From contig NZ_CP141606.1 in the NCBI RefSeq assembly GCF_035593345.1, positions 2,666,001-2,730,000 of the forward strand: DNA of 64,000 nt. Reading direction: 5' to 3'. Position 1 is the stretch's first letter, and the number at the start of each line of letters is the position of its first letter. Origin of the DNA: Lelliottia sp. JS-SCA-14 (GTDB lineage Bacteria; Pseudomonadota; Gammaproteobacteria; Enterobacterales; Enterobacteriaceae). The notes under the pieces were generated by a model that saw only the letters and a list, made by a program, of their open reading frames with translations, made no database searches and was not told where the DNA came from. Of the stretch, positions 45,165 through 56,622 are shown in pieces. The position numbers and the translations under genes are program-made.

Positions 45165-45991
45165 GGCATTTTCCCGAGCGTCAGGCGGTCGTTACCGCCG
45201 TAGTCACGACAGGTTTCAACCGCGTCGTAGCCCGCCGCGCTGAACAGCGCACGCACGGCGGCTCCCTGCGTCCAGCCGTGCTCCAGCAGTAGCCAGCCGC
45301 CGGAAACCAGATGGTCGCGCGCGGTAGTAATAATGTGTTCGATGTCAGCCAGCCCTTCGTTAGCGGCGACCAGCGCGGTAAGCGGCTCGAAGCGCACGTC
45401 ACCCTGCGACAGATGCGGATCTTGCTCGTCAATGTACGGCGGATTGCTGACGATCATGTCAAACTGCTGGCTGGCGATTGCGCTAAACCAGCTGCTTTGC
45501 AGGATCTGAACGTTGCTGAACCCCAGGCGCGCAAGGTTACGCTGTGCCAGCGCGACCGCGTCCGGCATCACGTCAACCGCCGTCACCTGGCAATCCGGAC
45601 GCTCGCTCGCCAGCGCCAGCGCAATCGCGCCGGTACCGGTGCCTAAATCCAGAATGCGACAGGCATTTTCAGGCAGACGCGCCAGCGCCTGCTCGACAAG
45701 ACACTCTGTGTCCGGGCGCGGGATCAGCGTGGCCGCGGAGACATACAGCGGCAGCGACCAGAACTCCCGTTCGCCGGTCAGGTGTGCCACCGGCTCACCG
45801 TTTTTACGACGGGCCAGCAGTTCGGTAAGCTGCGCTTCCTGCCCGGCGGTCAGCAACGTTTCGCCAAACGCCAGAATATAGGTCCGCGCTTTGCCGGTGA
45901 CATGCTCCAGCAAGATTTCGGCGTCGCGACGCGGGCTTTCGCTTTCGGAAAGCTCGCTCACGGCGGCACGTAACCAGGCCTGAAAATCCAT
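45161..45991 (-). CDS. prmC: Release factor glutamine methyltransferase PrmC
   Basis: PrmC (HemK) N5-methylates the glutamine of the GGQ motif of RF1 and RF2, raising termination efficiency. The 276-residue protein has the N-terminal helical substrate domain, the SAM motif LDLGTGTGAIALALA, and the glutamine-binding NPPYID signature (in MIVSNPPYIDEQDP). It is encoded directly after prfA, its substrate: the start codon shares one base with the prfA stop. It also overlaps sirB2. Confidence 0.97.
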   Translation of the reverse strand: MDFQAWLRAAVSELSESESPRRDAEILLEHVTGKARTYILAFGETLLTAGQEAQLTELLARRKNGEPVAHLTGEREFWSLPLYVSAATLIPRPDTECLVEQALARLPENACRILDLGTGTGAIALALASERPDCQVTAVDVMPDAVALAQRNLARLGFSNVQILQSSWFSAIASQQFDMIVSNPPYIDEQDPHLSQGDVRFEPLTALVAANEGLADIEHIITTARDHLVSGGWLLLEHGWTQGAAVRALFSAAGYDAVETCRDYGGNDRLTLGKMP

Positions 45992-47073
45992 TAGTCCTGC
46001 TCAGCCAGGGCTGCCAGCTGATCGGCCTGGTATTCCTGCACGATCGGCTCGATCAGGGAGTCGAGTTTGCCTTCCATCGTTTCGTCCAGACGGTAAATCG
46101 TCAGGTTGATACGGTGGTCGGTCACGCGCCCCTGCGGGAAGTTATAGGTGCGGTTACGATCGCTGCGATCGCCGCTGCCCAGCAGGTTACGACGCGTAGA
46201 CGCTTCGGCCTGCTGGCGTTTGGCGATTTCAGCGGCGCGAATACGCGAGCCCAGCACCGACAGCGCTTTGGCTTTGTTTTTGTGCTGAGAACGTTCGTCC
46301 TGACACTCCACCACAATGCCGGTCGGCAAGTGGGTAATACGGATCGCGGAGTCGGTGGTGTTAACGTGCTGACCGCCCGCGCCAGAGGAGCGGAAGGTAT
46401 CGATGCGCAGATCGCTCGGGTTGATATCCGGCAGTTCGGCTTCCGGCAGCTCAGGCATGACTGCTACGGTACAGGCTGAGGTATGAATACGCCCCTGAGA
46501 TTCCGTCGCCGGAACGCGCTGCACGCGGTGACCGCCGGACTCAAATTTCAGACGACCGTAGACGCCATCGCCGCTGATTTTGGCGATCACTTCTTTATAA
46601 CCACCGTGCTCGCCTTCGTTGGCGCTCATGATTTCGACGCGCCAGCGGCGGGATTCCGCATAACGGCTGTACATGCGGAACAGATCGCCCGCAAACAGCG
46701 CGGCTTCGTCACCGCCGGTGCCCGCACGGACTTCGACAAACGCGTTGCGCTCATCGTCCGGATCTTTTGGCAGCAGAAGCACCTGGAGCTCCTGCTCCAT
46801 CTCTTCCGCACGCGCTTTGGCGTCCTGCAACTCTTCCTGCGCCATTTCGCGCATTTCCGGGTCGTCGAGCATCATCTGCGCGGTTTCAATATCTTCCTGA
46901 ACCTGCTGCCATTGCGTAAAGCAGCGCGCAACATCACTTAACTGCGCATACTCGCGCGACAGGGCGCGAAAACGATCCTGGTCAGCAATAGTGGCAGCAT
47001 CGCCGAGCAAGGCCTGAACTTCTTCATGGCGCTCGTGCAACGCTTCCAGTTTGGCGACGATAGAGGGCTTCAT
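45991..47073 (-). CDS. prfA: Peptide chain release factor 1
   Basis: RF1 recognises UAA and UAG and triggers peptide release. It has 360 residues, as in E. coli. The tripeptide anticodon PAT (in [13 protein letters not shown]) and the catalytic GGQ (in [16 protein letters not shown], about residues 233-235) are intact, with Q the target of PrmC. Domain 1 is the N-terminal helical hairpin. It lies 41 bases after hemA and shares its stop with the start of prmC. Confidence 0.98.
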   Translation of the reverse strand: MKPSIVAKLEALHERHEEVQALLGDAATIADQDRFRALSREYAQLSDVARCFTQWQQVQEDIETAQMMLDDPEMREMAQEELQDAKARAEEMEQELQVLLLPKDPDDERNAFVEVRAGTGGDEAALFAGDLFRMYSRYAESRRWRVEIMSANEGEHGGYKEVIAKISGDGVYGRLKFESGGHRVQRVPATESQGRIHTSACTVAVMPELPEAELPDINPSDLRIDTFRSSGAGGQHVNTTDSAIRITHLPTGIVVECQDERSQHKNKAKALSVLGSRIRAAEIAKRQQAEASTRRNLLGSGDRSDRNRTYNFPQGRVTDHRINLTIYRLDETMEGKLDSLIEPIVQEYQADQLAALAEQD

Positions 47074-47114
47074 AGGCGTAAATGCACCTTGTAATAGAAA
47101 ATGGGTGTGTGGCG

Positions 47115-48371
47115 CTATTCCAGCCCGAGGCTGTTGCGCAGAATGGTCAGGCGTTCATCATCCCCGTCACGGGCTGCCTGTTGAAGTGATTTGGTTGGAG
47201 CATGGATCAACCGGTTGGTCAGCTTCCACGCCAGGTCCTGCATAATAACCTGCGGATCGCCGCCCTGCTCGAGGGCTGCCATCGCTTTGGCTGTCAGATC
47301 GTCACGTACCTGTTCCGCCTGACCGCGGTATTCGCGAATCGTCTCGCTGGCGCTTTGCGCGCGCAGCCAGGCCATAAATTCGCTGGATTCCTGCTCGACA
47401 ATCGTCTCGGCCTGCACCGCCGCCGCTTTACGCTGCGCGAGGTTATGGGAAATGATGCTTTGCAGATCGTCCACGCTGTACAAATAGGCGTTCGCCAGCT
47501 TGCCGACTTCCGGTTCGACGTCACGCGGGACGGCGATATCCACCAGCAGCATCGGCTGATTGCGGCGCGATTTCAGCGCACGCTCCACCATCCCTTTGCC
47601 AATAATCGGCAGCGGGCTGGCGGTAGAACTGATAATGATGTCCGCGTCTTTCAGGCGTTCATCGATGTCGCTGAGGGCGATGACTTCTGCCCCCACTTCA
47701 TCGGCCAGCACCTGCGCGCGTTCCCGGGTCCGGTTGGCGATGATCATCTGCTTGACCTTGTGTTCGCGCAGATGACGCGCCACCAGCTCAATGGTTTCTC
47801 CCGCGCCGACGAGCAGCACGGTGACCGTTGAGAGCGATTCGAAGATTTGACGCGCCAGCGTACAGGCGGCGAAGGCAACAGAAACCGCACTGGCACCAAT
47901 GTCGGTTTCGGTTCGCACACGCTTTGCGACGGAGAAAGATTTCTGGAACATGCGTTCCAGCTCGCTGGCTTTCAGATGGCCTTTCTGGGAATCGGCGAAG
48001 GCCTTTTTGACCTGCCCGAGGATCTGCGGCTCGCCAAGCACCAGCGAATCAAGGCCGCTGGCGACGCGCATCAGATGGCTGACCGCATCATTATCATGAT
48101 GCCAGTACAGGCTGTTGCGCAGTTCTTCTTCGTTCAGATTATGGTAGTCGCACAACCAGCGAATGAGGGCTTCATGCAGGTTGTCTTGCTCTTCAACGCT
48201 CAAATAGAGTTCGGTACGGTTACAGGTAGAGAGCACCACACCACCCTGCACCATCGGCTGGGCAAGCAGGCTATCCAGCGCCTGGTCGAGCGTATCCGGC
48301 GAAAACGTCACGCGTTCTCGCAGCGAAACCGGGGCTGTTTTGTGGTTGATACCGAGTGCTAAAAGGGTCAT
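47115..48371 (-). CDS. hemA: Glutamyl-tRNA reductase HemA
   Basis: HemA reduces glutamyl-tRNA(Glu) to glutamate-1-semialdehyde, the first step of tetrapyrrole synthesis. The ATG at 48371 gives 418 residues as in E. coli; the open frame upstream is not conserved. Catalytic C50 is in STCNRTE, the NADPH-binding domain has [17 protein letters not shown], and the C-terminal dimerisation domain follows. The N-terminal [14 protein letters not shown] contains the Lon/ClpAP degradation signal by which heme controls HemA in enterobacteria. It is first in the operon with prfA and divergent from lolB across 210 bp. Confidence 0.98.
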   Translation of the reverse strand: MTLLALGINHKTAPVSLRERVTFSPDTLDQALDSLLAQPMVQGGVVLSTCNRTELYLSVEEQDNLHEALIRWLCDYHNLNEEELRNSLYWHHDNDAVSHLMRVASGLDSLVLGEPQILGQVKKAFADSQKGHLKASELERMFQKSFSVAKRVRTETDIGASAVSVAFAACTLARQIFESLSTVTVLLVGAGETIELVARHLREHKVKQMIIANRTRERAQVLADEVGAEVIALSDIDERLKDADIIISSTASPLPIIGKGMVERALKSRRNQPMLLVDIAVPRDVEPEVGKLANAYLYSVDDLQSIISHNLAQRKAAAVQAETIVEQESSEFMAWLRAQSASETIREYRGQAEQVRDDLTAKAMAALEQGGDPQVIMQDLAWKLTNRLIHAPTKSLQQAARDGDDERLTILRNSLGLE

Positions 48372-48581
48372 GTGAGCGGGAGTAGTACCAGCGTTAATAA
48401 GGTTAGCAGGTCGCATCATACAGGATGCGCGAGATCAATAAAAGAGAGCGCCCCCTTTCGGAGTAATAGCCGTTCCCGGCTAATTTCATGATTTAAGACA
48501 ATATGAACGTAGACGCTGCCACCGCCCGGCGCTAGCATTAAGGGTTATAACTGCAACGTATCTCAAGGATTTGTCACGACT

Positions 48582-49193
48582 ATGGCCCGATTGATTCGCT
48601 TGTTACCGCTGGCGGCACTGGTACTTACCGCCTGCTCGATTACCCCGCCCAAGGGCCCCGGCAAAAGTCCTGACTCCCCGCAGTGGCGTCAGCACCAGCA
48701 AGAAGTGCGAAATTTAAGTCAGTATCAGACGCGCGGCGCGTTCGCTTATCTGTCCGATCAGCAAAAAGTCTATGCTCGCTTCTTCTGGCAGCAGACCGGC
48801 CAGGATCGCTATCGCCTGCTGCTCCTGAACCCGCTCGGCAGCACGGAACTTGAGCTGAACGCTCAGCCAGGCACCGCGCAGATCACCGATAACAAAGGCC
48901 AGCACTACACCGCGACGGACGCCGAAGAGATGATCGGCAAACTGACCGGCATGCCGATCCCGCTTAATAGCCTGCGTCAGTGGATCCTCGGCCTGCCGGG
49001 CGACGCCACGGATTACAAACTTGACGACCAGTACCGCCTGAGCGAACTGAACTACACCCAGAACGGCAAAACCTGGAAAGTGGTATACGGCGGCTACGAC
49101 AGCGCGACTAAACCCTCATTGCCCGCCAACATGGAACTGACGGAAGGCAGCCAGCGTATTAAGCTCAAAATGGATAACTGGATCGTTAAATGA
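48582..49193 (+). CDS. lolB: Outer-membrane lipoprotein receptor LolB
   Basis: LolB accepts lipoproteins from the periplasmic carrier LolA and inserts them in the outer membrane, and is itself an outer-membrane lipoprotein. It has 203 residues: the signal peptide [18 protein letters not shown] with lipidation at C18 and Ser at +2, then the beta-barrel LolA/B fold ([39 protein letters not shown]). E. coli LolB is four residues longer at the N-terminus; a start further upstream was not seen. The stop overlaps the ispE start by four bases. It is divergent from hemA. Confidence 0.96.
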   Translation: MARLIRLLPLAALVLTACSITPPKGPGKSPDSPQWRQHQQEVRNLSQYQTRGAFAYLSDQQKVYARFFWQQTGQDRYRLLLLNPLGSTELELNAQPGTAQITDNKGQHYTATDAEEMIGKLTGMPIPLNSLRQWILGLPGDATDYKLDDQYRLSELNYTQNGKTWKVVYGGYDSATKPSLPANMELTEGSQRIKLKMDNWIVK

Positions 49194-50059
49194 TGACCCA
49201 ATGGCCCTCTCCGGCGAAGCTGAACCTGTTTTTGTACATCACCGGGCAACGCGCTGACGGCTATCACCTGCTGCAGACGCTGTTTCAGTTTGTCGATTAT
49301 GGCGACACGATCTCGATTGAGCCGCGCCATGACGGGCAGATTCTCCTGCTGACACCCGTCGAGGGCGTCGCCCATGAAGATAACCTGATCGTGCGCGCCG
49401 CGCGGCTGCTGATAAACGCGGCGGCGGCCTCCGATCGTTTGCCTGCGGGAAGCGGAGCTGAAATTAGCATCGAGAAGCGCCTGCCGATGGGCGGCGGTCT
49501 GGGTGGGGGGTCTTCCAATGCAGCGACTATACTGGTGGCACTGAACCATCTCTGGGGCTGCGGGTTAACTCCGGATGAACTGGCCGCTTTAGGATTGACG
49601 CTCGGGGCCGATGTGCCGGTGTTTGTGCGCGGTCACGCGGCGTTTGCCGAGGGCGTTGGCGAAGTCCTTACCCCGGTCAATCCGCCGGAGAAATGGTACC
49701 TGGTTGCCCATCCCGGCGTGAGCATTCCGACCCCGGTGATTTTCAAAGATCCATTGCTTCCACGGGACACTCCCGTGCGGTCAATAGAAACGTTATTAAA
49801 ATGTGAATTCAGCAACGATTGCGAGGTTATCGCAAGAAAACGTTTTCGCGAGGTTGATGCGGTGCTTTCCTGGCTGTTAGAATACGCCCCGTCGCGCCTG
49901 ACTGGCACAGGATCCTGTGTTTTTGCTGAATTTGACACCGAATCCGCCGCTCGTCAGGTGCTAGAGCAAGCCCCGGAATGGCTGCATGGTTTTGTGGCGC
50001 GAGGGATGAACACTTCCCCGCTACAGCAGGCCATTCTGGCGCAGACTGAGTTTCGGTGA
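49190..50059 (+). CDS. ispE: 4-diphosphocytidyl-2-C-methyl-D-erythritol kinase IspE
   Basis: IspE phosphorylates CDP-methylerythritol in the MEP isoprenoid pathway. The 289-residue GHMP kinase has the substrate loop [21 protein letters not shown], the ATP-binding glycine-rich loop [14 protein letters not shown] and the C-terminal [13 protein letters not shown]. The ATG at 49190 overlaps lolB; a second ATG follows at once. Compared with K-12 the C-terminus ([18 protein letters not shown]) is slightly longer. The distal part holds the prs promoter and a PurR-type operator within the coding sequence. Confidence 0.97.
   Translation: MMTQWPSPAKLNLFLYITGQRADGYHLLQTLFQFVDYGDTISIEPRHDGQILLLTPVEGVAHEDNLIVRAARLLINAAAASDRLPAGSGAEISIEKRLPMGGGLGGGSSNAATILVALNHLWGCGLTPDELAALGLTLGADVPVFVRGHAAFAEGVGEVLTPVNPPEKWYLVAHPGVSIPTPVIFKDPLLPRDTPVRSIETLLKCEFSNDCEVIARKRFREVDAVLSWLLEYAPSRLTGTGSCVFAEFDTESAARQVLEQAPEWLHGFVARGMNTSPLQQAILAQTEFR
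49834..49849. promoter_or_regulatory. PurR-type operator inside ispE
   Basis: AAGAAAACGTTTTCGC contains the palindrome GAAAACGTTTTC and matches the PurR consensus ACGCAAACGTTTNCGT at its core. E. coli prs is repressed by PurR at a site in this position within ispE. Confidence 0.55.
49854..49883 (+). promoter_or_regulatory. Probable prs promoter within ispE
   Basis: TTGATG (49854-49859) and TAGAAT (49878-49883) are 18 bp apart, just downstream of the PurR-type operator and about 300 bp upstream of the prs start. This agrees with the long prs leader known from E. coli. Confidence 0.5.
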
Positions 50060-50115
50060 CAACGTCACCCTGTTCCAGACGTTGCATCGCGCTCTTTAAT
50101 ACACCGCCTGGATAG

Positions 50116-51132
<1,017 letters not shown>

Positions 51133-51144
51133 TCGAACACGGCC

Positions 51145-51171
51145 CAAAAACCCGCTGCGGCGGGTTTTTTT
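51145..51171 (+). terminator. Terminator after prs
   Basis: The stem ACCCGC/GCGGGT (51150-51165, loop TGCG) is followed by TTTTTT, 17 bases after the prs stop. Confidence 0.92.
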
Positions 51172-51255
51172 GTCTTTATTCTTTATTTGTATGATTAATA
51201 CCTCCTTCACCTGCCATTCACATGACAGATGATGTGCTCACGGATAACGAGAATT

Positions 51256-52935
51256 GTGAAAAATTTAACCTCCTCACATGTTCTGCCCTTTCGCGCCCTC
51301 ATCGACGCCTGCTGGAAAGAAAAATACACCTCGTCACGTTTTCTGCGTGATGTTATCGCCGGGATCACCGTCGGGATTATTGCCATTCCACTGGCGATGG
51401 CGCTGGCGATTGGCAGCGGTGTGGCACCACAGTACGGGCTTTATACCTCGGCAGTCGCCGGGATTGTCATCGCCCTGACCGGCGGGTCGCGCTTTAGCGT
51501 CTCCGGCCCGACCGCAGCCTTTGTGGTGATCCTCTACCCGGTTTCCCAGCAGTTTGGCCTGGCGGGTTTGCTGGTCGCGACGCTCATGTCCGGGGTATTT
51601 TTGATCCTGTTCGGTCTGGCGCGCTTTGGTCGGTTGATCGAGTACATTCCGCTCTCCGTGACGCTCGGCTTTACCTCTGGGATCGGCATTACCATCGGGA
51701 CCATGCAGATCAAGGATTTTCTCGGTTTGCAGCTCGCGCACGTTCCTGAACACTATCTGCAAAAGGTCGGCGCGCTGTTTATGGCCCTGCCGACGGCTAA
51801 TCCTGGCGACGCGGCGATCGGTGTCGTGACGCTCGGCACTTTAATTCTCTGGCCACGGCTGGGCATCCGCCTGCCGGGGCATCTTCCTGCGCTGCTGCTG
51901 GGCTGCGCGGTGATGGGCGTGGTGAATCTGCTTGGCGGTCACGTCGCCACCATCGGCTCCCAGTTCCACTATATTCTGGCGGACGGTTCGCAGGGCAACG
52001 GCATTCCGCAACTTCTGCCGCAGCTGGTACTGCCGTGGAACCTGCCCGGTTCAGACTTCACCCTGAGCTGGGACTCCCTGCGCGCCCTGCTTCCTGCCGC
52101 GTTTTCCATGGCGATGCTCGGCGCGATTGAATCGCTGCTCTGCGCCGTAGTGCTTGATGGCATGACCGGCACCAAGCACAAAGCCAACAGCGAGCTGGTC
52201 GGTCAGGGACTGGGCAATATTATCGCGCCATTCTTTGGCGGCATTACCGCCACGGCGGCTATTGCGCGTTCCGCGGCCAACGTCCGCGCCGGGGCGACAT
52301 CGCCAGTGTCTGCGGTGATCCACTCCCTGCTGGTGATCCTCGCCCTGCTGGCCCTCGCTCAGCTGCTCTCGTGGCTGCCGCTCTCGGCGATGGCCGCCCT
52401 GCTGCTGATGGTGGCGTGGAACATGAGTGAGGCGCACAAAGTGGTGCACCTCCTGCGCCGCGCGCCAAAAGACGACATCATCGTGATGCTGATCTGTATG
52501 TCGCTGACGGTGCTGTTTGACATGGTGATCGCTATCAGCGTCGGGATTGTGCTGGCGTCGCTGCTGTTTATGCGCCGCATCGCGCAGATGACACGCCTCG
52601 CGCCTGTGAATGTTGAGGTCCCGGACGACGTGCTGGTTTTACGCGTCATCGGCCCGCTGTTCTTCGCGGCGGCAGAAGGTTTGTTCAGCGATCTGGAATC
52701 GCGAATCGCCGGAAAACGGATTGTGGTGCTGAAATGGGATGCAGTGCCGGTGCTGGACGCAGGCGGTCTGGATGCCTTCCAGCGCTTTGTGAACCGTCTG
52801 CCGGAAGGCTGCGAGCTGCGGGTGAGTAATCTGGAGTTCCAGCCTTTGCGCACCATGGCCCGCGCAGGCGTACAGCCGATTCCAGGCCGCCTGGCGTTCT
52901 ACCCGAATCGCGAAGCGGCGTTAGCGGATCTCTGA
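51256..52935 (+). CDS. dauA: C4-dicarboxylate transporter DauA (SLC26/SulP family)
   Basis: DauA (YchM) takes up succinate and other C4-dicarboxylates aerobically at acid pH. From a GTG at 51256 the protein is 559 residues, equal to E. coli DauA, and starts [24 protein letters not shown]. Upstream in-frame ATGs at 51229 and 51232 are possible alternatives, as the ribosome site at the GTG is weak. It has 14 membrane spans of the SulP type with the [14 protein letters not shown] segment, and a C-terminal cytoplasmic STAS domain (about 440-559, [30 protein letters not shown]). Its terminator is split by repeat element copy B. Confidence 0.94.
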   Translation: MKNLTSSHVLPFRALIDACWKEKYTSSRFLRDVIAGITVGIIAIPLAMALAIGSGVAPQYGLYTSAVAGIVIALTGGSRFSVSGPTAAFVVILYPVSQQFGLAGLLVATLMSGVFLILFGLARFGRLIEYIPLSVTLGFTSGIGITIGTMQIKDFLGLQLAHVPEHYLQKVGALFMALPTANPGDAAIGVVTLGTLILWPRLGIRLPGHLPALLLGCAVMGVVNLLGGHVATIGSQFHYILADGSQGNGIPQLLPQLVLPWNLPGSDFTLSWDSLRALLPAAFSMAMLGAIESLLCAVVLDGMTGTKHKANSELVGQGLGNIIAPFFGGITATAAIARSAANVRAGATSPVSAVIHSLLVILALLALAQLLSWLPLSAMAALLLMVAWNMSEAHKVVHLLRRAPKDDIIVMLICMSLTVLFDMVIAISVGIVLASLLFMRRIAQMTRLAPVNVEVPDDVLVLRVIGPLFFAAAEGLFSDLESRIAGKRIVVLKWDAVPVLDAGGLDAFQRFVNRLPEGCELRVSNLEFQPLRTMARAGVQPIPGRLAFYPNREAALADL

Positions 52936-52959
52936 TACAACAACGGCTCCCGAGGAAGT

Positions 52960-53617
52960 AATGCTGGTCAGTTAAGCAGCTGAGGTTGTTCCGTTCACCT
53001 CATGTTCAGCAGAATATAATCGCGTCACAACCTGTGAACGTGCAAAGGGGGCTGCGCGGCCCCCTTTGCAATCCCCGCGCCCCGCAAAGAAATCGGTGCT
53101 TCGCACTGCGCTCACCTCCCGGCCCGCTGCCTGCGGTCGGCTCGACTCGACTTCCTGTCTCGTTTCGCCTCTGGCCGCCATCCCTGGCGTCCAGCCCTTG
53201 TCATCAGGCCTCCGGTTCGCCGATTTCTGCGGGGACCCACACCGGTGCCACATGCAGACAGCTGTGAAGGTTGAGGGAGCGGGAGTCCGGCTGAAAATCG
53301 CTGAGGCGTTGACTGGAGGCAGGGGCGACGCACAGGGATGTGCGTCGAGGGCGCGACTTACAGGGATGTTACCTGCGCCCGTCCCCGTCAGCCGGAAGGA
53401 ATAAGACGAAGGCACCGCGAAGCGGCGATTTTCCTGGCCGGGAGCCGGGGTTGCCAGGGTGGTGGCGATTGAGCCACCCTGGCACGTTCACCGCAGAGAG
53501 ATGGACCGGAAGCAGAGGAACAAAAGTGAACGGAACAATTCCACTGAAGCCATAAAGGTCCTGGGGCAAGCAAAATAATGAATTTAAATTCATTATTTTG
53601 CTTAACTGACTGGCATT
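52960..53617 (+). mobile_element. 0.66-kb terminator-inserted repeat element, copy B
   Basis: This 658-bp element is about 94 percent identical to 6076-6734 and in the same orientation on the plus strand, downstream of a rightward gene (dauA). It has the same 17-bp terminal inverted repeats (AATGCTGG... and ...GGCATT). Differences cluster at 53015-53045 and 53240-53285. One base present in copy A (in ACCCAACACC) is absent in copy B, which shifts all frames through the middle. Conserved parts are the hairpin at 53041-53069, the hairpin around AGGGAT, the 11-bp hairpin, the 32-bp palindrome and the long-range complementarity. A few bases (AAGT) lie between the target repeat and the left end, so the left boundary is uncertain by 2-4 bp. 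Confidence 0.75.
53041..53069 (+). repeat. Hairpin with compensatory changes, element copy B
   Basis: Stem TGCAAAGGGGGC with GCCCCCTTTGCA around TGCGCG. Relative to copy A, A-T became C-G and C-G became A-T on opposite arms while both arms still pair perfectly. Confidence 0.75.
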
Positions 53618-53658
53618 ACTCCCGAGGGAGCCGTTGTTACATTCGTTATGTGAATTTA

Positions 53659-53690
53659 GTAGGCCGGGTAAGGCGAAGCCGCCACCCGGC
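53659..53690. repeat. REP element near ychH
   Basis: A REP unit identical in its 32 bp to those at 24752 and 24862, 14 bases from the ychH stop and about 40 bp from the right end of repeat element copy B. Confidence 0.85.
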
Positions 53691-53703
53691 AATAAACACC
53701 GAG

Positions 53704-53979
53704 TTAGCTATGTTTATGCTGATCGCGACGGCAGCGCTTATCGTAATGACGCACCCACCAGTATCGGTCGCTGACCTGCTCATGACCACTCACGCGAGCC
53801 CCCGCCAGCCACAGTACCGCACCTAAAAAGATGCTCAGAACCGCGCCGTGCGCGAAGTATTGTGGGAGGTCAAGCTGCGGCAACTGGTTTAAAATAGAGT
53901 AACCCACACCTGCTACCATCACGAACAGGCCCAATCCCATTAGCACGTTACCGAGTCGTGAAGCGTTTCTGCGTTTCAT
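53704..53979 (-). CDS. ychH: YchH, stress-related inner-membrane protein
   Basis: A 91-residue membrane protein orthologous to E. coli YchH (92 aa), with two hydrophobic segments (GNVLMGLGLFVMVAGVGYSIL and HGAVLSIFLGAVLWLAG) and a basic C-terminus (YDKRCRRDQHKHS). In E. coli it responds to cAMP-CRP and stress and affects biofilm formation; its mechanism is unknown. The ATG at 53979 is preceded by GGAGG. It is leftward, divergent from pth and convergent with dauA, the repeat element lying between. Confidence 0.93.
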   Translation of the reverse strand: MKRRNASRLGNVLMGLGLFVMVAGVGYSILNQLPQLDLPQYFAHGAVLSIFLGAVLWLAGARVSGHEQVSDRYWWVRHYDKRCRRDQHKHS

Positions 53980-54250
53980 ATGCCACCTCCGGAACCTGGG
54001 TTGCAGGGAAAATGTCCCTAATCCTTGTGTGTAAAGTATAGACAACGGGTCTTTTATGAGTTGCGTGAATGATCACAATAATGAGCACGATTGCCACAAA
54101 AGTTTACAAATAAGCGACTGAACCGCTTGAAATTCTAATGGTTCAACTACGTCATTATTCAAATCCCCCTCTTCCTGACGCAGAATTTTGTCAAGCGGCG
54201 CGGCAACCAGTAAACTACGCCGCAAATCTGGAACCTTTAGGAATTGAAAC

Positions 54251-54835
54251 GTGACGATTAAACTGATTGTCGGCCTTGCCAACCCAGGCGCTGAATATGC
54301 GGCCACCCGCCATAACGCCGGAGCCTGGTATGTTGATCTGCTGGCCGAGCGGTTACGTGCCCCCCTGCGTGAAGAACCCAAGTTCTATGGCTATACCTCG
54401 CGTATCAACCTGGCGGGAGCGGATGTGCGTCTCCTTGTTCCAACAACCTTCATGAACCTGAGCGGCAAAGCCGTGGCGGCGATGGCGACGTTTTATCGCA
54501 TCAATCCGGACGAAATTCTGGTCGCGCACGATGAGCTGGATTTACCCCCGGGCGTTGCCAAATTCAAACTCGGCGGCGGTCACGGCGGCCATAATGGTCT
54601 GAAAGACATTATCAGCAAGCTTGGCAATAACCCGAACTTTCACCGTTTACGCGTGGGAATCGGCCATCCGGGCGATAAAAACAAAGTTGTCGGCTTTGTG
54701 CTGGGCAAACCACCCGCTTCCGAGCAGAAGCTCATCGATGACGCCGTAGACGAAGCGGCGCGCTGTACCGAGGTCTGGCTGAAAGAGGGTCTGACCAAAG
54801 CGACGAACCGTTTACACGCCTTTAAAGCGCAGTAG
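54251..54835 (+). CDS. pth: Peptidyl-tRNA hydrolase
   Basis: Pth releases tRNA from stalled peptidyl-tRNA. The 194-residue length equals that of E. coli Pth, which also uses a GTG start (54251). The active-site residues are present: N11 and H21 (N10 and H20 without Met) in [16 protein letters not shown], the aspartate in [10 protein letters not shown] and the asparagine in [13 protein letters not shown]. It is followed by ychF 126 bases downstream, the usual pth-ychF pair. Confidence 0.98.
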   Translation: MTIKLIVGLANPGAEYAATRHNAGAWYVDLLAERLRAPLREEPKFYGYTSRINLAGADVRLLVPTTFMNLSGKAVAAMATFYRINPDEILVAHDELDLPPGVAKFKLGGGHGGHNGLKDIISKLGNNPNFHRLRVGIGHPGDKNKVVGFVLGKPPASEQKLIDDAVDEAARCTEVWLKEGLTKATNRLHAFKAQ

Positions 54836-54961
54836 TCTGCGCGATACGCCATTTTTACCGCGCGTGACGGCGGTTACGTGTATAATAGGCAAAGTTATTT
54901 ACTTTTCTTCAATCGGTTAATGCTAACGGGTTGAATATCAAGATATTAAGGTGATTTAAAG

Positions 54962-56053
54962 ATGGGATTTAAATGCGGTATCGTGGGCCTGCCAAACGTG
55001 GGCAAATCCACCCTGTTTAACGCGCTCACCAAAGCGGGTATCGAAGCAGCAAACTTCCCGTTCTGTACGATTGAGCCGAACACCGGCGTCGTGCCGATGC
55101 CTGACCCGCGTCTGGATCAGCTCGCCGAAATCGTTAAACCTCAGCGCATTCTGCCAACGACCATGGAATTCGTGGACATCGCGGGCCTGGTAAAAGGCGC
55201 ATCCAAAGGTGAAGGCCTGGGCAACCAGTTCCTGACCAACATCCGTGAAACCGAAGCTATCGGCCACGTGGTGCGTTGTTTTGAAAACGACAACATCATT
55301 CACGTGAACAACAAAGTCGATCCGGCTGACGATATCGACGTTATCAACACCGAGCTGGCTCTGTCTGACCTCGACACCTGCGAACGCGCCATCCACCGCG
55401 TGCAGAAGCGTGCCAAAGGCGGCGACAAAGACGCGAAAGCGGAACTGGCGGCCCTGGAAAAATGTCTGCCACAGCTGGAAAACGCCGGTATGCTGCGCGC
55501 GCTGGATCTGACCGAAGAAGATAAAGCGGCGATCAAATACCTGAGCTTCCTGACCCTGAAGCCAACCATGTACATCGCGAACGTCAACGAAGACGGTTTT
55601 GAGAACAACCCGTACCTCGACAAAGTGCGCGAAATCGCCGCTGGCGAAGGTTCTGTGGTTGTTGCTGTCTGTGCTGCCGTTGAGTCTGACATTGCCGAAC
55701 TCGACGATGCCGACCGCGAAGAGTTCATGGCTGAGCTGGGCCTGGAAGAGCCAGGTCTGAACCGCGTGATCCGCGCAGGCTACGAGCTGCTGAACCTGCA
55801 AACTTACTTCACCGCTGGCGTGAAAGAAGTGCGCGCGTGGACTATCCCTGTTGGCGCAACCGCTCCGCAGGCCGCCGGTAAAATCCACACCGATTTCGAA
55901 AAAGGCTTCATCCGTGCGCAGACTATCGCGTTCGAAGACTTCATCACCTACAAGGGTGAACAAGGCGCGAAAGAAGCCGGTAAGATGCGTGCGGAAGGCA
56001 AAGACTACATCGTCAAAGATGGCGACGTGATGAACTTCCTGTTCAACGTCTAA
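54962..56053 (+). CDS. ychF: Redox-regulated ATPase YchF (Obg family)
   Basis: YchF is a ribosome-associated P-loop ATPase of the Obg family that favours ATP over GTP and down-regulates translation of some leaderless or stress mRNAs. It has 363 residues as in E. coli. The P-loop is GLPNVGKST (9-17), then the switch II segment [21 protein letters not shown] helical hairpin follows (about 130-200), and the C-terminal TGS domain has [28 protein letters not shown]. The specificity loop deviates from the GTPase NKxD form, consistent with ATP use. Confidence 0.98.
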   Translation: MGFKCGIVGLPNVGKSTLFNALTKAGIEAANFPFCTIEPNTGVVPMPDPRLDQLAEIVKPQRILPTTMEFVDIAGLVKGASKGEGLGNQFLTNIRETEAIGHVVRCFENDNIIHVNNKVDPADDIDVINTELALSDLDTCERAIHRVQKRAKGGDKDAKAELAALEKCLPQLENAGMLRALDLTEEDKAAIKYLSFLTLKPTMYIANVNEDGFENNPYLDKVREIAAGEGSVVVAVCAAVESDIAELDDADREEFMAELGLEEPGLNRVIRAGYELLNLQTYFTAGVKEVRAWTIPVGATAPQAAGKIHTDFEKGFIRAQTIAFEDFITYKGEQGAKEAGKMRAEGKDYIVKDGDVMNFLFNV

Positions 56054-56090
56054 ATAGCTTCTTGCTACAGGGGGTTAATGCCCCCTGAAA

Positions 56091-56125
56091 ACTAAAAATC
56101 CACGCCGGGGCGTGGATTTTTTTAT
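56091..56125 (+). terminator. Terminator after ychF
   Basis: The 9-bp stem AATCCACGCC/GGCGTGGATT (56097-56118) is followed by TTTTTT, 44 bases after the ychF stop. An A-tract on the left gives it some activity for the leftward regulator gene. Confidence 0.9.
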
Positions 56126-56136
56126 CGCTTCGTGAC

Positions 56137-56622
56137 TCACTGGCGCACGATATTCTGGTACAAATCAATGCGGTTTCCGACCTGCATTTTGTTCATCAGA
56201 CGCAAACGGCTGGCATAGACTGACTTGATATCCACGCCCAGACGCTCGCCGATTTCGCGCGTATCCAGCCCTTCCTGAAGACAAGAAAGCACATAGCCCT
56301 CATTTTTGGACAGTTTCACTTTCAGGCGATAGTTTAAGTGCGAATGGTTCGTCGAAAGACATAACAGCACCTCGTTGATATCGCTTTTACGGTCGATAAA
56401 CACCACATTATCCAGATGACACAACGCGTAATAATCAAAGTCGCTGCAGATAAAAGCAAAAATCTTTTTATTATGTGCGGCGCATTGCTCGACTCGCGTG
56501 CGGCCCGTTGATTTAACATCAACAATAAGACAAGCACCGTTTAGCAATTTCGACGGCCTTAAGGTTTTTAATGCGAGAGTGAAAAAACAATCATTTGAAA
56601 TGATAACCTGCGACAAACTCAT
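56137..56622 (-). CDS. LuxR-type HTH regulator beside the fimbrial operon
   Basis: A 161-residue protein (MSLSQVIISNDCFFTLALK) with a degenerate receiver-like N-terminal region, without the acidic triad of a phosphorylatable receiver, and a C-terminal LuxR/FixJ HTH (LSKNEGYVLSCLQEGLDTREIGERLGVDIKSVYASRLRLMNKM). It is small for a response regulator and resembles the FimW/FimZ-type regulators that flank Salmonella type 1 fimbrial genes. Its place next to an EAL gene and a fimbrial operon supports a fimbrial control role (inference). Starts at 56625 or 56622 are possible; 56622 has better spacing (7 nt) to GAGGG. Confidence 0.8.
   Translation of the reverse strand: MSLSQVIISNDCFFTLALKTLRPSKLLNGACLIVDVKSTGRTRVEQCAAHNKKIFAFICSDFDYYALCHLDNVVFIDRKSDINEVLLCLSTNHSHLNYRLKVKLSKNEGYVLSCLQEGLDTREIGERLGVDIKSVYASRLRLMNKMQVGNRIDLYQNIVRQ

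Larger units (their letters stand above)
52938..53639. terminator. Terminator hairpin of dauA and ychH, interrupted by repeat element copy B
   Basis: The left part ACAACGGCTCCCGAGG (52940-52955) and the right part CTCCCGAGGGAGCCGTTGTT (53619-53638) rebuild a perfect hairpin, AACAACGGCTCC-CGAG-GGAGCCGTTGTT, when the element and one CTCCCGAGG copy are removed. The duplicated nonamer (52947-52955 and 53619-53627) again spans the loop. The right copy retains a shorter partial hairpin. Confidence 0.75.
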
